From the NCBI GenBank assembly GCA_017463865.1, contig JAFTOI010000040.1, forward strand, positions 42,740 through 106,739: DNA of 64,000 nt, in the 5' to 3' direction. Both the position numbers and the translations under genes were made by a program. Of the stretch, positions 55,207 through 63,108 are shown one piece after another. Every line of letters begins with the position of its first letter. Position 1 is the first letter of the stretch. This DNA comes from Clostridia bacterium (lineage in GTDB: Bacteria > Bacillota > Clostridia > Oscillospirales > CAG-272). Under the pieces are notes generated by a model. The model did no database searches, was not told the DNA's origin, and saw only the letters and a program-made list of their open reading frames with translations.

Positions 55207-56691
55207 ATGAAAAACACAAAGAAGATTCTGTGTGTGCTGCTCGCGGCAATGACCCTGTGCGGCACGCTGGCTGCCTGTGCCGGTGGGGAAGAGCAGAACG
55301 CCGATACCACGGCTGCGCCCGGTGCACTCTCATCTGACACAACAGCCGCGCCCGAAACCGAGCTGACCGACGGCCTTCCCGAGGCCAACCTCAACGGCTG
55401 GGAGCTGACGATCCTCAACTACGACGATGCTGCGCACAGCTTTTCGCTGAAGGCCATGGATCCGGTCGATCTGTCTGGTGAGCCGCTCAACGACGCCATG
55501 TACGAGCGCAACCGTACCATGGAGACCCGTTTCAACTGCGTGATCAACGAGGTGCAGGACGGATCAAAGCTGATCACCAACCTGACCAATTCGGTGCTGG
55601 CCAACAACCAGAGTTACGATGTGGCCATGATCTACGACCGCAAGATCGGCACCTGCATCACCTCCGGCATCATTGCCGAGTGGAACGAGCAGCTGCTTCC
55701 CTACGTCAATCTGGACAACGCATGGTGGAATGCTGACGCCAACGCCTGCTTCCGGATCGACAACAAACAGTACGCCGCAGTGGGTGACCACTCGATGTCG
55801 ATGTATTCCAAGGCCTATGTCATGTTCTTGAATAAGAATCTCTACGGCTCCATCGGCGACGTGAACGATCTCTACAAGGCAGTCAAGGACGGCAGCTGGA
55901 CCATCGACAAGATGCTGACGATGACCGCCGGGCTGGCAGCCGATCTGGACAACGACGCTTACGACGCGGACGACCAGTTTGGTGTGGTCGGCGGATCGAA
56001 GGTGTATTTTCAGACCCTGCTGTCGGGTGCCGGCATCAAGCTGGTCGACACCGACAGCGCGGGCAATCCGTACTTTGCCATTGCCGACAACGAAAAGGCG
56101 ATCAACACCATCTCCAAGATCGTCGAAAAGCACAGTGCTAACCCCGTTTACTATAATAACACCCCGAACAAAGTGAACTCCGGCATTGTGGCGACCGAAT
56201 TTGTCGGCAATCGCGCGGGCCTTCTCAGCGCCACCGTCTGGGATTATAACGACTTCCGCGACGTCGATTTCTCGGTCGGAATCTTGCCGGCGCCGAAATT
56301 TGATGAAGCGCAGGAAAACTATTATTCGATCAGCATTGCCGGTGTGGTTACCACCATTCCCAAAGATGTTGCGGCAGAGGATGCCAAGAACGCCAGCCTG
56401 CTGCTGGAGGCGATGGCCTTCTACAGCCGCGAGAAGGTTCTGCCGATCTATAAGGAAGTCGTGCTGCAGGCCAAGTACGCCGACGCGGCCAACGACTCGG
56501 ATATGATTGATATCATCTTCAATACGATGACCTACGATCTTGGCACCACCGTCTGGAACGATGAGATCCGCATGCCGCTCATCGAGAAGACCTTCCACAA
56601 TATGAACACCGAGTGTGCATCCTTTATCGAATCGGTCAAAAAGCTGATTCAGGCAACCATCCAGAGTACGATCAACGCGGTCAAGGATTGA
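55207..56691 (+). CDS. Extracellular solute-binding lipoprotein
   Basis: A 494-residue binding protein: signal peptide and lipobox LAAC (near residue 22), Thr/Ala-rich linker, then a type I sugar-binding fold with the WNADANACFRIDNKQY and DLDNDAYDADDQFGVV blocks. It closes the FAD-oxidoreductase cluster. No permease is adjacent. Confidence 0.8.
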   Translation: MKNTKKILCVLLAAMTLCGTLAACAGGEEQNADTTAAPGALSSDTTAAPETELTDGLPEANLNGWELTILNYDDAAHSFSLKAMDPVDLSGEPLNDAMYERNRTMETRFNCVINEVQDGSKLITNLTNSVLANNQSYDVAMIYDRKIGTCITSGIIAEWNEQLLPYVNLDNAWWNADANACFRIDNKQYAAVGDHSMSMYSKAYVMFLNKNLYGSIGDVNDLYKAVKDGSWTIDKMLTMTAGLAADLDNDAYDADDQFGVVGGSKVYFQTLLSGAGIKLVDTDSAGNPYFAIADNEKAINTISKIVEKHSANPVYYNNTPNKVNSGIVATEFVGNRAGLLSATVWDYNDFRDVDFSVGILPAPKFDEAQENYYSISIAGVVTTIPKDVAAEDAKNASLLLEAMAFYSREKVLPIYKEVVLQAKYADAANDSDMIDIIFNTMTYDLGTTVWNDEIRMPLIEKTFHNMNTECASFIESVKKLIQATIQSTINAVKD

Positions 56692-56702
56692 TTTGTACAG
56701 GG

Positions 56703-56795
56703 GTGGACCGCCCTCCCCAAAATAGAAAGTGAAAAAAGAGCCTCCTGTTGCAGCATAAAGCTGCAACAGGAGGTTTTGTCATGGTGTATTGTAAA
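56703..56795 (+). mobile_element. Relic of the IS3-family element (5' end only)
   Basis: TGGACCGCCC...AAAATAGAAAG resembles the terminal repeat of the IS at 42132. It is followed by AGCCTCCTGTTG, a hairpin with CAACAGGAGG, and GTTTTGTCATGG, as in front of OrfA. After that the match ends and no transposase frame is present. The rest of 56796-56990 shows nothing further. Confidence 0.75.
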
Positions 56796-56990
56796 ATGAA
56801 GTTGCACTGTCTGTCAAGGCAGAAAAAACAAACTGACAACCGATCAATGTCTACCTTAACAATTGCACCGCAACAATTCTATAGGACGGTTGCCCCATGC
56901 GCAAAACCGACCAAAAAGCTGACCGCTGCCTCGCTCAGGGTGGCGAGGGTCGAGGCGGTGTTTTCGCGCGTTTCCGCGCGGCCGGGATGC

Positions 56991-57827
56991 CTATCGCTGC
57001 CTCCGGTATTCGCGGGGGGAGATTCCATGGCGTTTCAAAAATTGGCGGTTGAATGTGGACAAACACAGAAAACCGCAGCGCTCCGATATTTCAAGTATGG
57101 TCAGAGAAGTATCCACCAACAGCTGTTCCGCCATCATCAGCCGCACAGAATTTACGTATTCCATCGGGGATTGACCGGTCACCGTCTGAAAGTTTCTGCG
57201 CAGCGTGGATTCGCTGAGACTGCAGATCTTGGCAAGCTGGGCCGCGTTGATTGGCTCGTTGTATTGTGCTGCGATCAGCTGGATGGCCGGCAGAATGCTT
57301 TGCCTTGCGTCTTCGTTCAAGCCGGTCTCACTGCGGGCAAAGGTATGCAGCTTTCCGAAGAAGGCGGCGCACAGGTGAACATAGATTTCCCGGTTCCCGT
57401 TTTCCTTCAGTTCCTGCCGCATCAGGTTGAACAGCGATGCGCAGTTTTTGTCGTGGACGATGACTTCACACGTCGGCACCGTCAAATTGAGTACGGCGGC
57501 GTCCAGCCAGATATATTCCCACAAGCTGTTTCTTTCCGCCGGACTTTGCGCGATGTGCTGCATGCCGACAGGGAAAAAGACGACTGTCCCAGCGGAAAAC
57601 GGATAGATACGATCCTCGACAAAAAATAGTCCGTCTCCCTTCAGGCAAAGTCCGCATTCGGGATAATTGTGGTAATGCAGATCCTGTTTTGTCCGCCAGG
57701 ACTGCTTGTACAGCGTATAATGACTTGCGAACGGTTCGGATACATGTTCTTCCTGAAAAATGGCATCGGCGGATTCCGCGCCTGAAAAAAATTTTGATTG
57801 TTTTATCGAATTTGACTGAAAATGCAC
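56991..57827 (-). CDS. AraC-family regulator with an N-terminal cupin
   Basis: A 278-residue protein. The N-terminal cupin has LHYHNYPECGLCLKGDG and FPVGMQHIA; the C-terminal HTH pair has INAAQLAKICSLSESTLRR and ERCGFLCLSTFNRQFLKRHGISP. The GTG start at 57827 is chosen because GAGGTG precedes it, and because the promoter at 57874-57902 lies downstream of the longer frame's ATG. Divergent from the solute-binding protein at 57943, which it likely activates. Confidence 0.85.
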   Translation of the reverse strand: MHFQSNSIKQSKFFSGAESADAIFQEEHVSEPFASHYTLYKQSWRTKQDLHYHNYPECGLCLKGDGLFFVEDRIYPFSAGTVVFFPVGMQHIAQSPAERNSLWEYIWLDAAVLNLTVPTCEVIVHDKNCASLFNLMRQELKENGNREIYVHLCAAFFGKLHTFARSETGLNEDARQSILPAIQLIAAQYNEPINAAQLAKICSLSESTLRRNFQTVTGQSPMEYVNSVRLMMAEQLLVDTSLTILEISERCGFLCLSTFNRQFLKRHGISPREYRRQR

Positions 57828-57869
57828 AGAAACACCTCGTTTTGCGTGGCTTAGTGGTCGTTTGTTTGC

Positions 57870-57902
57870 TATAATGATAGCACAATCACGGAGAAAAAGC
57901 AA
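57870..57902. promoter_or_regulatory. Overlapping divergent promoters
   Basis: On the plus strand TATAAT (57870-57875) has no good -35, as expected for an AraC-activated promoter. On the minus strand TTGCTT (57902-57897), 17 bases and TATCAT (57879-57874) start the AraC gene. The two -10 boxes overlap. Confidence 0.6.
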
Positions 57903-57942
57903 GATATTTTCGTTTGCATCCGTTCATTAAGGAGGAGATATC

Positions 57943-59463
57943 ATGAGAGCAAAACGTGCAATCGCCTGGATCCTGGTTTTGGCTGCGCTGGCTGTTTCCG
58001 CCGCATCCTGCGGCAAGCCGAACACGCCCGACGGAGAAACGACAGCAGCGGCGGAAACAGCCGCAGCGCCGGGAACGACCGCAGCAGACGCGGTGACAAC
58101 AGCGGCAGCGCCGGAAACCGAAGCATACCCGGCGCTGCCCGAGGCAGACTTCAAGGATGAGGAATTTATCATTCTGGTCAACAACCGCTCGGACGATTAT
58201 CACTCGGTCGAGTTTGCCGCGGAAAATGTGACCGGCGACGTGGTCAATGACGCCGTTTTCAAGCGAAACACGCTGGTCGAAGAGCAGTACAACGTCGATT
58301 TGATCAATACGCCTGTCAGCAAGGAGGCCGCCGCACTGGAGACCAATGTCCTGGCCAATGTTCACGCATACGACATTGCCCTGATCGGTCTGACCAGTGC
58401 GGGCAGTCTGGCGCTGAAAAATCTGCTGATGGATTTCGGCAGTATCCCGCACCTCTATCTGGAAGGTCCCTGGTGGGATCAGAACGCAACGGCAGACCTT
58501 TCGCTGGCTAACCGCAAATACATGACCATCGGTGACATGAACATCAACGACAAGGATATGACCTGGTGTATGTTTTTCGACAAGCAGCTGGCCCTTGACT
58601 ATCATATGCCCGATCTGTATGCGCTGGCGGCCAACAAGGAGTGGACTTTTGACAAATTCCGTGAGCTCTGCGAGAATGTCAGCACCGACCTCAACGGCGA
58701 CGGGCAGTATGACCAGAATGATCTGTATGCGCACGTGACGGTATTCGCGCGCTCGACCATTGCCTATATGTATTCCATGAACGCGATGAGCTTCGTGAAG
58801 GATGCGGACGATCTGCCGCAGCTGAACACGAACACCGACAAATTGTTTGATGCTTACGAAGTTGTACGAAGCCTCTTCTTCTCGGACAACCTCTGCCACG
58901 ACATCGAGACCATGCCCTATGACGGATATGCCAATCGTTGGCGCAAATCCGAAGCAATGTTCGGCAATAAACAGATCCTGTTCTATGCAGAGGCCATGCA
59001 GAATGCAGAGCGCTTCCGCGGGTTTGAGAATGATTTCGGCATCCTGCCGCTGCCTTCCGGCGAAGCGGGAAGCTACGGCAAGCACATGGTATGGAAGGAA
59101 GCTTATGTCACAGTCGCTCCTCTTACCCTGTCCCAGTCAGACGCACTGACCGAACGTGCGGGCATCCTTCTCGAAGCGATCATGCGTGCATCGTCCGATA
59201 CGGTGCTTCCCGCTTATTATGATACCGCCCTCAAGACCAAGTTCTCCCGCGACGACAGCTCTGCGGCCATGATCGATATTATCTTTGCCAACCGATATTA
59301 TGACATCGGCACCTATTACAACTGGGGCGAGATGAACAACACCTGGATGTCACTCGGCAAGGCGGGCACGGAGTCGATTGCCTCGGCCATCAAGATTAGA
59401 CAGAAAACGGCTGAACGTGCATTGGAAGATTGTATTGCAAACCTGACGGGAGGCGCGAAATAA
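57943..59463 (+). CDS. Extracellular solute-binding lipoprotein
   Basis: A 506-residue sugar-type binding protein with lipobox AASC (near residue 22) and a Thr/Ala/Glu linker. It is paralogous to the proteins at 44574 and 55207; all share the 'ND-A-F-RN--VE----VD' block near residues 100-125. Translation of the next gene is coupled (TAATG). It carries no transporter partner. Confidence 0.8.
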   Translation: MRAKRAIAWILVLAALAVSAASCGKPNTPDGETTAAAETAAAPGTTAADAVTTAAAPETEAYPALPEADFKDEEFIILVNNRSDDYHSVEFAAENVTGDVVNDAVFKRNTLVEEQYNVDLINTPVSKEAAALETNVLANVHAYDIALIGLTSAGSLALKNLLMDFGSIPHLYLEGPWWDQNATADLSLANRKYMTIGDMNINDKDMTWCMFFDKQLALDYHMPDLYALAANKEWTFDKFRELCENVSTDLNGDGQYDQNDLYAHVTVFARSTIAYMYSMNAMSFVKDADDLPQLNTNTDKLFDAYEVVRSLFFSDNLCHDIETMPYDGYANRWRKSEAMFGNKQILFYAEAMQNAERFRGFENDFGILPLPSGEAGSYGKHMVWKEAYVTVAPLTLSQSDALTERAGILLEAIMRASSDTVLPAYYDTALKTKFSRDDSSAAMIDIIFANRYYDIGTYYNWGEMNNTWMSLGKAGTESIASAIKIRQKTAERALEDCIANLTGGAK

Positions 59464-60488
59464 TGGAACAGAAGCCATTTTTCCTCTTCGGGATGGGGAA
59501 CCGTCCAAAGCTGATCTATATGGACGGCGTGGTGTTCGCCTACCCTTCGTATCAGGCGCTGTATCGGTTCGACTGTCTCAGCGAGACCATCCTGCCGGCG
59601 GAATATACGGTGCAGCTGGAAACGACCGGCGGCCCTGTGCGGCTGTGGGAAGACGAGCAGGGCGTGTGGCTTTCGATGCAGGGGAAAACGCTTTGCCTTG
59701 GTGAGGGTATGCTCCATCTTCCGTCCTTTGCGCATCATCCGAATCGGGACACGCTTCGCATCCTGCATCATGAGATCCTCGTCAACATCATCGAGGGCCA
59801 GCCCGTGCCCAACTATTTTGTCTATCCGAAGGCGTGGTACCGGGACGGCGCAATGATGGCGATGGTGCTCGAGCAGACCGGGAACCTGCATCTGATCCGT
59901 GACTGGGCGGCGGGACTCACTGCGCTTTACGACCGCAACAACAAAGGCAATGAAGAATCCGACAATTTGGGCCAGCTGCTCTACATCCTGGCCAAGACCG
60001 GATTGTGCGATCATCCTCTCGTTGACGCCGCCATCAAGGAGGCCAACCGACGGCTGGAGGACGGCGTGCTGACCGGCTCGACCGATTATGCGCCGCATCC
60101 TGTCTATCAGACCAAATGGCTGAAGCTGGGTCTGGATGCGCTGGGTCTGGACAGCAGCCACCTTCGCATTCCGGAGGTGAAGGATTCGTATGCAGCGATC
60201 TTCTGGATGGACGGGCATACCATGCCGCCTGCGGATGATGCCTACAACACGAAGTATCCCTATCTGTGGTGGGCGAAGAAGCATACCATGCGGCAGGCCG
60301 TAGATCCTGCGCTGCTCGCGCCGACCTATCCGATCTCTTCCGAAACGCGCGCAAGCGAAGCGGAGTATGAAAACCTGCGCCGGCTTTTCCCCGGATATGC
60401 AGATGGCCGGCACGCAGCGCCGCACACCTGGCACGCGGCTGAGATGTTCTTATATCTCACGGATATGTACGGAAAAGGAGAAGAATAA
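59463..60488 (+). CDS. Putative (alpha/alpha)6-barrel glycosidase-like protein
   Basis: A 341-residue cytosolic protein. YPKAWYRDGAMMAMVLE near residues 120-136 and helix-rich repeats (LGQLLYILAKTG, WWAKKHTMRQAV) resemble six-hairpin glycosidases and phosphorylases. No catalytic pair is firmly assigned; the WYRDG Asp is the best candidate. It overlaps both neighbours by single bases (TAATG), so the three proteins are made together. It may be a glycoside hydrolase or phosphorylase for an imported oligosaccharide. Confidence 0.6.
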   Translation: MEQKPFFLFGMGNRPKLIYMDGVVFAYPSYQALYRFDCLSETILPAEYTVQLETTGGPVRLWEDEQGVWLSMQGKTLCLGEGMLHLPSFAHHPNRDTLRILHHEILVNIIEGQPVPNYFVYPKAWYRDGAMMAMVLEQTGNLHLIRDWAAGLTALYDRNNKGNEESDNLGQLLYILAKTGLCDHPLVDAAIKEANRRLEDGVLTGSTDYAPHPVYQTKWLKLGLDALGLDSSHLRIPEVKDSYAAIFWMDGHTMPPADDAYNTKYPYLWWAKKHTMRQAVDPALLAPTYPISSETRASEAEYENLRRLFPGYADGRHAAPHTWHAAEMFLYLTDMYGKGEE

Positions 60489-61843
60489 TGCCCGGATATG
60501 CCAATTGGAAGCAATTATTTGATGAAGAACTGTTTCAGATGCGGGAGGAGGGCTATGATCTGCGCGATCTGCCGAGCTATGGCGATGACCGATCGTTCCT
60601 CCTTCCATTCCCGGGCTGTGAGCAGCCGGAGAACGACACGGACGTCTGGCAGAAGGCGTATGAACAGTTAGCCTCTCGTTTGTCGGGGCCGCTCAGAGCA
60701 GATTATCCCTATACCGAGCCGAATGGATGGGAGGAGATCCTCGCCTCCGCCGCGCCGATGCCCGAGTTGGAACCGCTGCCCGATGACGAATATGTCGGGC
60801 GGCTGCGCGGTGCCGTATACGGCCGGTTTGCCGCCGTCATTCTGGGCAAGCCGCTGGAGATGGGCCTGCGGGACAAGGATGTCCGGGCCTATCTGGAGGG
60901 GGCGGACGCCTGGCCGCTGGATGATTTTGTTCCCGCGCAGTCGCCCGGAAGCGGGAAATCAGCGCGAAAAGACTGCATCGCCAGCACCAGAGGGAACATT
61001 CACTACGCCCAGAGCGACGATGATATCCACTACACGCTTCTCGCCCTGCTTCTTGCCGAAAAATACGGGCTGGATTTCAAACCGGAGCACGTCGGCCGCA
61101 ACTGGTTGGATAACATTCCGTATCATTGGTGCTGGTGCGCATCCCGGCAGGCGTATTACCATATGATCAATCAGGTTCCCGTGCGGCAGATTCCCACACT
61201 GCTCAACCCCTGGCGTGAGTGCATCGACGGCCAGATCCGCACCGATCTTTGGGGCTATATCGCGCCGGGTGACCCGGTGAAGGCCGCCCTCGGCGCATAT
61301 CGTGACTGCTCCTTCTCGCTGGTGAAGAACGGCATTTACGGCGGTATGTTTACGGCAGGCTGCATTGCGGCCGCGCTGACAGCCAACCCGACGGTGGATC
61401 GCATCCTGGACGGCGGCCTTGCCATCGTCCCGCAGACAAGCCGGCTGGCCGAAATGGTTCGGCTGGTCCGCGGCTGGTATCGGGAAACCCCCGACCGCCA
61501 GACGGTATGCGACCGCATCATGGCCGCTTGGGGCCATCTGCCGTTTGCCGCGACCATCAACAATATGGCGATTGTTGTGCTGGCGATTCTGGACGGCGGC
61601 ATGGATTACAGCAAAACCATTACTTCTGCCGTTTGCTGCGGACTTGACACCGACTGCAACGCGGGAACGGCCGGAAGCATCATCGGCGCCGCAGTCGGCA
61701 TCGACGGCGTTGACGAGAGATGGTATGGCTGCCTCAACGACACAGCCAAAACAGCCGTTGCTTCTGTTGGGGAGATCAAAATCTCTGAGATCGTCCGGCG
61801 GATTGGTCGGGTGAAGGAGAAGCTGAAGAGTTACGACTGCTGA
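60488..61843 (+). CDS. ADP-ribosylglycohydrolase family protein
   Basis: A 451-residue protein. It has GRLRGAVYGRFAAVILGKPLE near residues 103-123, SDDDIHYTLLAL near 176-187, and GLDTDCNAGTAG near 384-395, the acidic dinuclear-metal motifs of the DRAG/ARH fold. The N-terminal 95 residues are extra. Known members remove ADP-ribose from proteins or hydrolyse ADP-ribosyl compounds; some sit in nucleoside or sugar operons. Here it is translationally coupled to a glycosidase-like gene and a solute-binding protein gene. Confidence 0.85.
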   Translation: MPGYANWKQLFDEELFQMREEGYDLRDLPSYGDDRSFLLPFPGCEQPENDTDVWQKAYEQLASRLSGPLRADYPYTEPNGWEEILASAAPMPELEPLPDDEYVGRLRGAVYGRFAAVILGKPLEMGLRDKDVRAYLEGADAWPLDDFVPAQSPGSGKSARKDCIASTRGNIHYAQSDDDIHYTLLALLLAEKYGLDFKPEHVGRNWLDNIPYHWCWCASRQAYYHMINQVPVRQIPTLLNPWRECIDGQIRTDLWGYIAPGDPVKAALGAYRDCSFSLVKNGIYGGMFTAGCIAAALTANPTVDRILDGGLAIVPQTSRLAEMVRLVRGWYRETPDRQTVCDRIMAAWGHLPFAATINNMAIVVLAILDGGMDYSKTITSAVCCGLDTDCNAGTAGSIIGAAVGIDGVDERWYGCLNDTAKTAVASVGEIKISEIVRRIGRVKEKLKSYDC

Positions 61844-61900
61844 TTGTGCAGTGAGGAAAATTACGATTCAAGCCCGGTGTTGTGTATATAACATGCAATG

Positions 61901-61945
61901 TGGACTATACCCCCGAAAATAGACAGTGACAAAGCACACTCCGAA
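61901..61945 (+). mobile_element. IS3-family terminal-repeat relic
   Basis: TGGACTATACCCCCGAAAAT plus ATAGACAGTGACAAA matches the 26-bp end of the IS at 42132 with two or three differences. The hairpin and transposase are gone. Confidence 0.65.
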
Positions 61946-62005
61946 AAAAATATTCAAGCCGAGGCTTGTAATGTTATTACACCACAGAATTGTTAATAGC
62001 TCAAG

Positions 62006-62045
62006 ATGAAAAGAGGCTTCGCAGATAATTTGCGGAGCCTCTTTT
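62006..62045 (-). terminator. Terminator of the gene at 62048
   Basis: AAAAGAGGCT-CGCA and TTGCG-AGCCTCTTTT form an imperfect long stem just after the stop codon on the minus strand. Confidence 0.75.
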
Positions 62046-62047
62046 GA

Positions 62048-62572
62048 CTATATTCCGTATTTACCCGTCAACGGATCCTTGAAAATGTCAATTTCGGGTG
62101 TGGCAAAAGTAAACACGACGAACAGAGCGGCAATCACACAAAGCATGGTAATCGCGAACTTCGGTGACTTGCATTGTGGCGGGGCATTGTTGAACTGTCG
62201 TGTTTCGTAGATATACGCAACCGCCGCGGAGATAAAGAAAATCGCAATGTTGATCCAGTCAGGAGATGTGCCGATTACGCCGTTGTAGGTGTAGAAGATT
62301 ATGGGAATCAAGCTAAGACCGAGCAAGATACCTTTCAGTTTGACGCACCAGAAATTCTCTCGATCGCTGAAGAAAAAGCTTTGTATGAGAGAGAAGATAA
62401 ACATTGGCCAAAAGAGTAGCTTCATGTGCTCCCATGTGGATTCGTTCACACCCGAAAACGGCGCGATCAATGCAGATCCGCCAGTCCAATCGTATAAAAA
62501 GTGTAATAGCGTGCCTGCAAGCGATGTCACTGCAAAGCCCATCAGTTGCCAAAGTCCTATTGATCGTTTCAT
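62048..62572 (-). CDS. Membrane protein, DUF6512-like (174 aa)
   Basis: Five hydrophobic segments (about residues 9-29, 47-65, 78-96, 105-122 and 140-158). The NESTWEHMKLLFWP loop after the first segment is the mark of a conserved Firmicute membrane family recalled as DUF6512. Function unknown. Lower in GC than most of the window. A possible -35 TTGACA lies near 62634 on the minus strand, without a convincing -10. Confidence 0.7.
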   Translation of the reverse strand: MKRSIGLWQLMGFAVTSLAGTLLHFLYDWTGGSALIAPFSGVNESTWEHMKLLFWPMFIFSLIQSFFFSDRENFWCVKLKGILLGLSLIPIIFYTYNGVIGTSPDWINIAIFFISAAVAYIYETRQFNNAPPQCKSPKFAITMLCVIAALFVVFTFATPEIDIFKDPLTGKYGI

Positions 62573-62770
62573 TGTATCACCTGTAATTGGATTTATAAAA
62601 CAGTGTATGCAGGCAGATGGTGGTTTATGTCAATAGCGAAAATTCGCGATAATTGAATTTTTGCTGGGATCTTGTCGCCATTTGGCGGGATTTGTGATAT
62701 AGTATTTTATGGATATTTATCAGCGCACGATATTGCGATGATTTTGCTATAAATCTTAGTCCTACACAAC

Positions 62771-63097
62771 ATTGTCAAGACAATTGCCCTTCCGACTCAT
62801 GCTCTGCCGGATACCCTTTTCCTCAGCATTCTCTGATACTGTTTGTGCTGATAATGCCGTCCCTGGTCAGGATGCAGAATCAATTCTGTATTGTCCGGGA
62901 GCTTCACAACCGCTTTCTCAAGCATATCCGGTACCACCGCCAGATCGGGACGGTCGGATATGGTTAGCTCACAATGTGTCTGCCATACAGGAAAGAATGG
63001 GAGCGAGATCCAGTTCCTCGCCGAACAGCTTGAACTCTGTCACGTCAATCACAGGGTTCTGGTTCGGTTCCCCCGCGGAGTCGACGTGGTAGCTTTT
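62771..63097 (-). pseudogene. Degenerate IS3-group transposase fragment
   Basis: Across frames, the minus strand reads VIDVTEFKLFGEELDLAPIL, then TISDRPDLAVV, ELILHPDQGRHYQHKQYQRML, and SRKGNCLDN. These are the DDE-core blocks of IS150/IS3-type transposases. At least two single-base losses (near 62985 and 62810) break the frame, and both ends are missing. It is a different element from the IS at 42132. The region 62573-62770 shows no gene. Confidence 0.8.
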
Positions 63098-63108
63098 TGT
63101 GTGATCGC

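Noticed and set aside
56800-56850. AGGCAGAAAAAACAAAC as the other end of the IS relic
   Set aside because: The orientation is wrong for the right-hand terminal repeat and the match is short, so it was not counted.
56748-57629. An open frame on the plus strand over the AraC gene
   Set aside because: Most of it is antisense to the AraC domains; its first part is the IS relic's ribosome site and start codon without transposase sequence.
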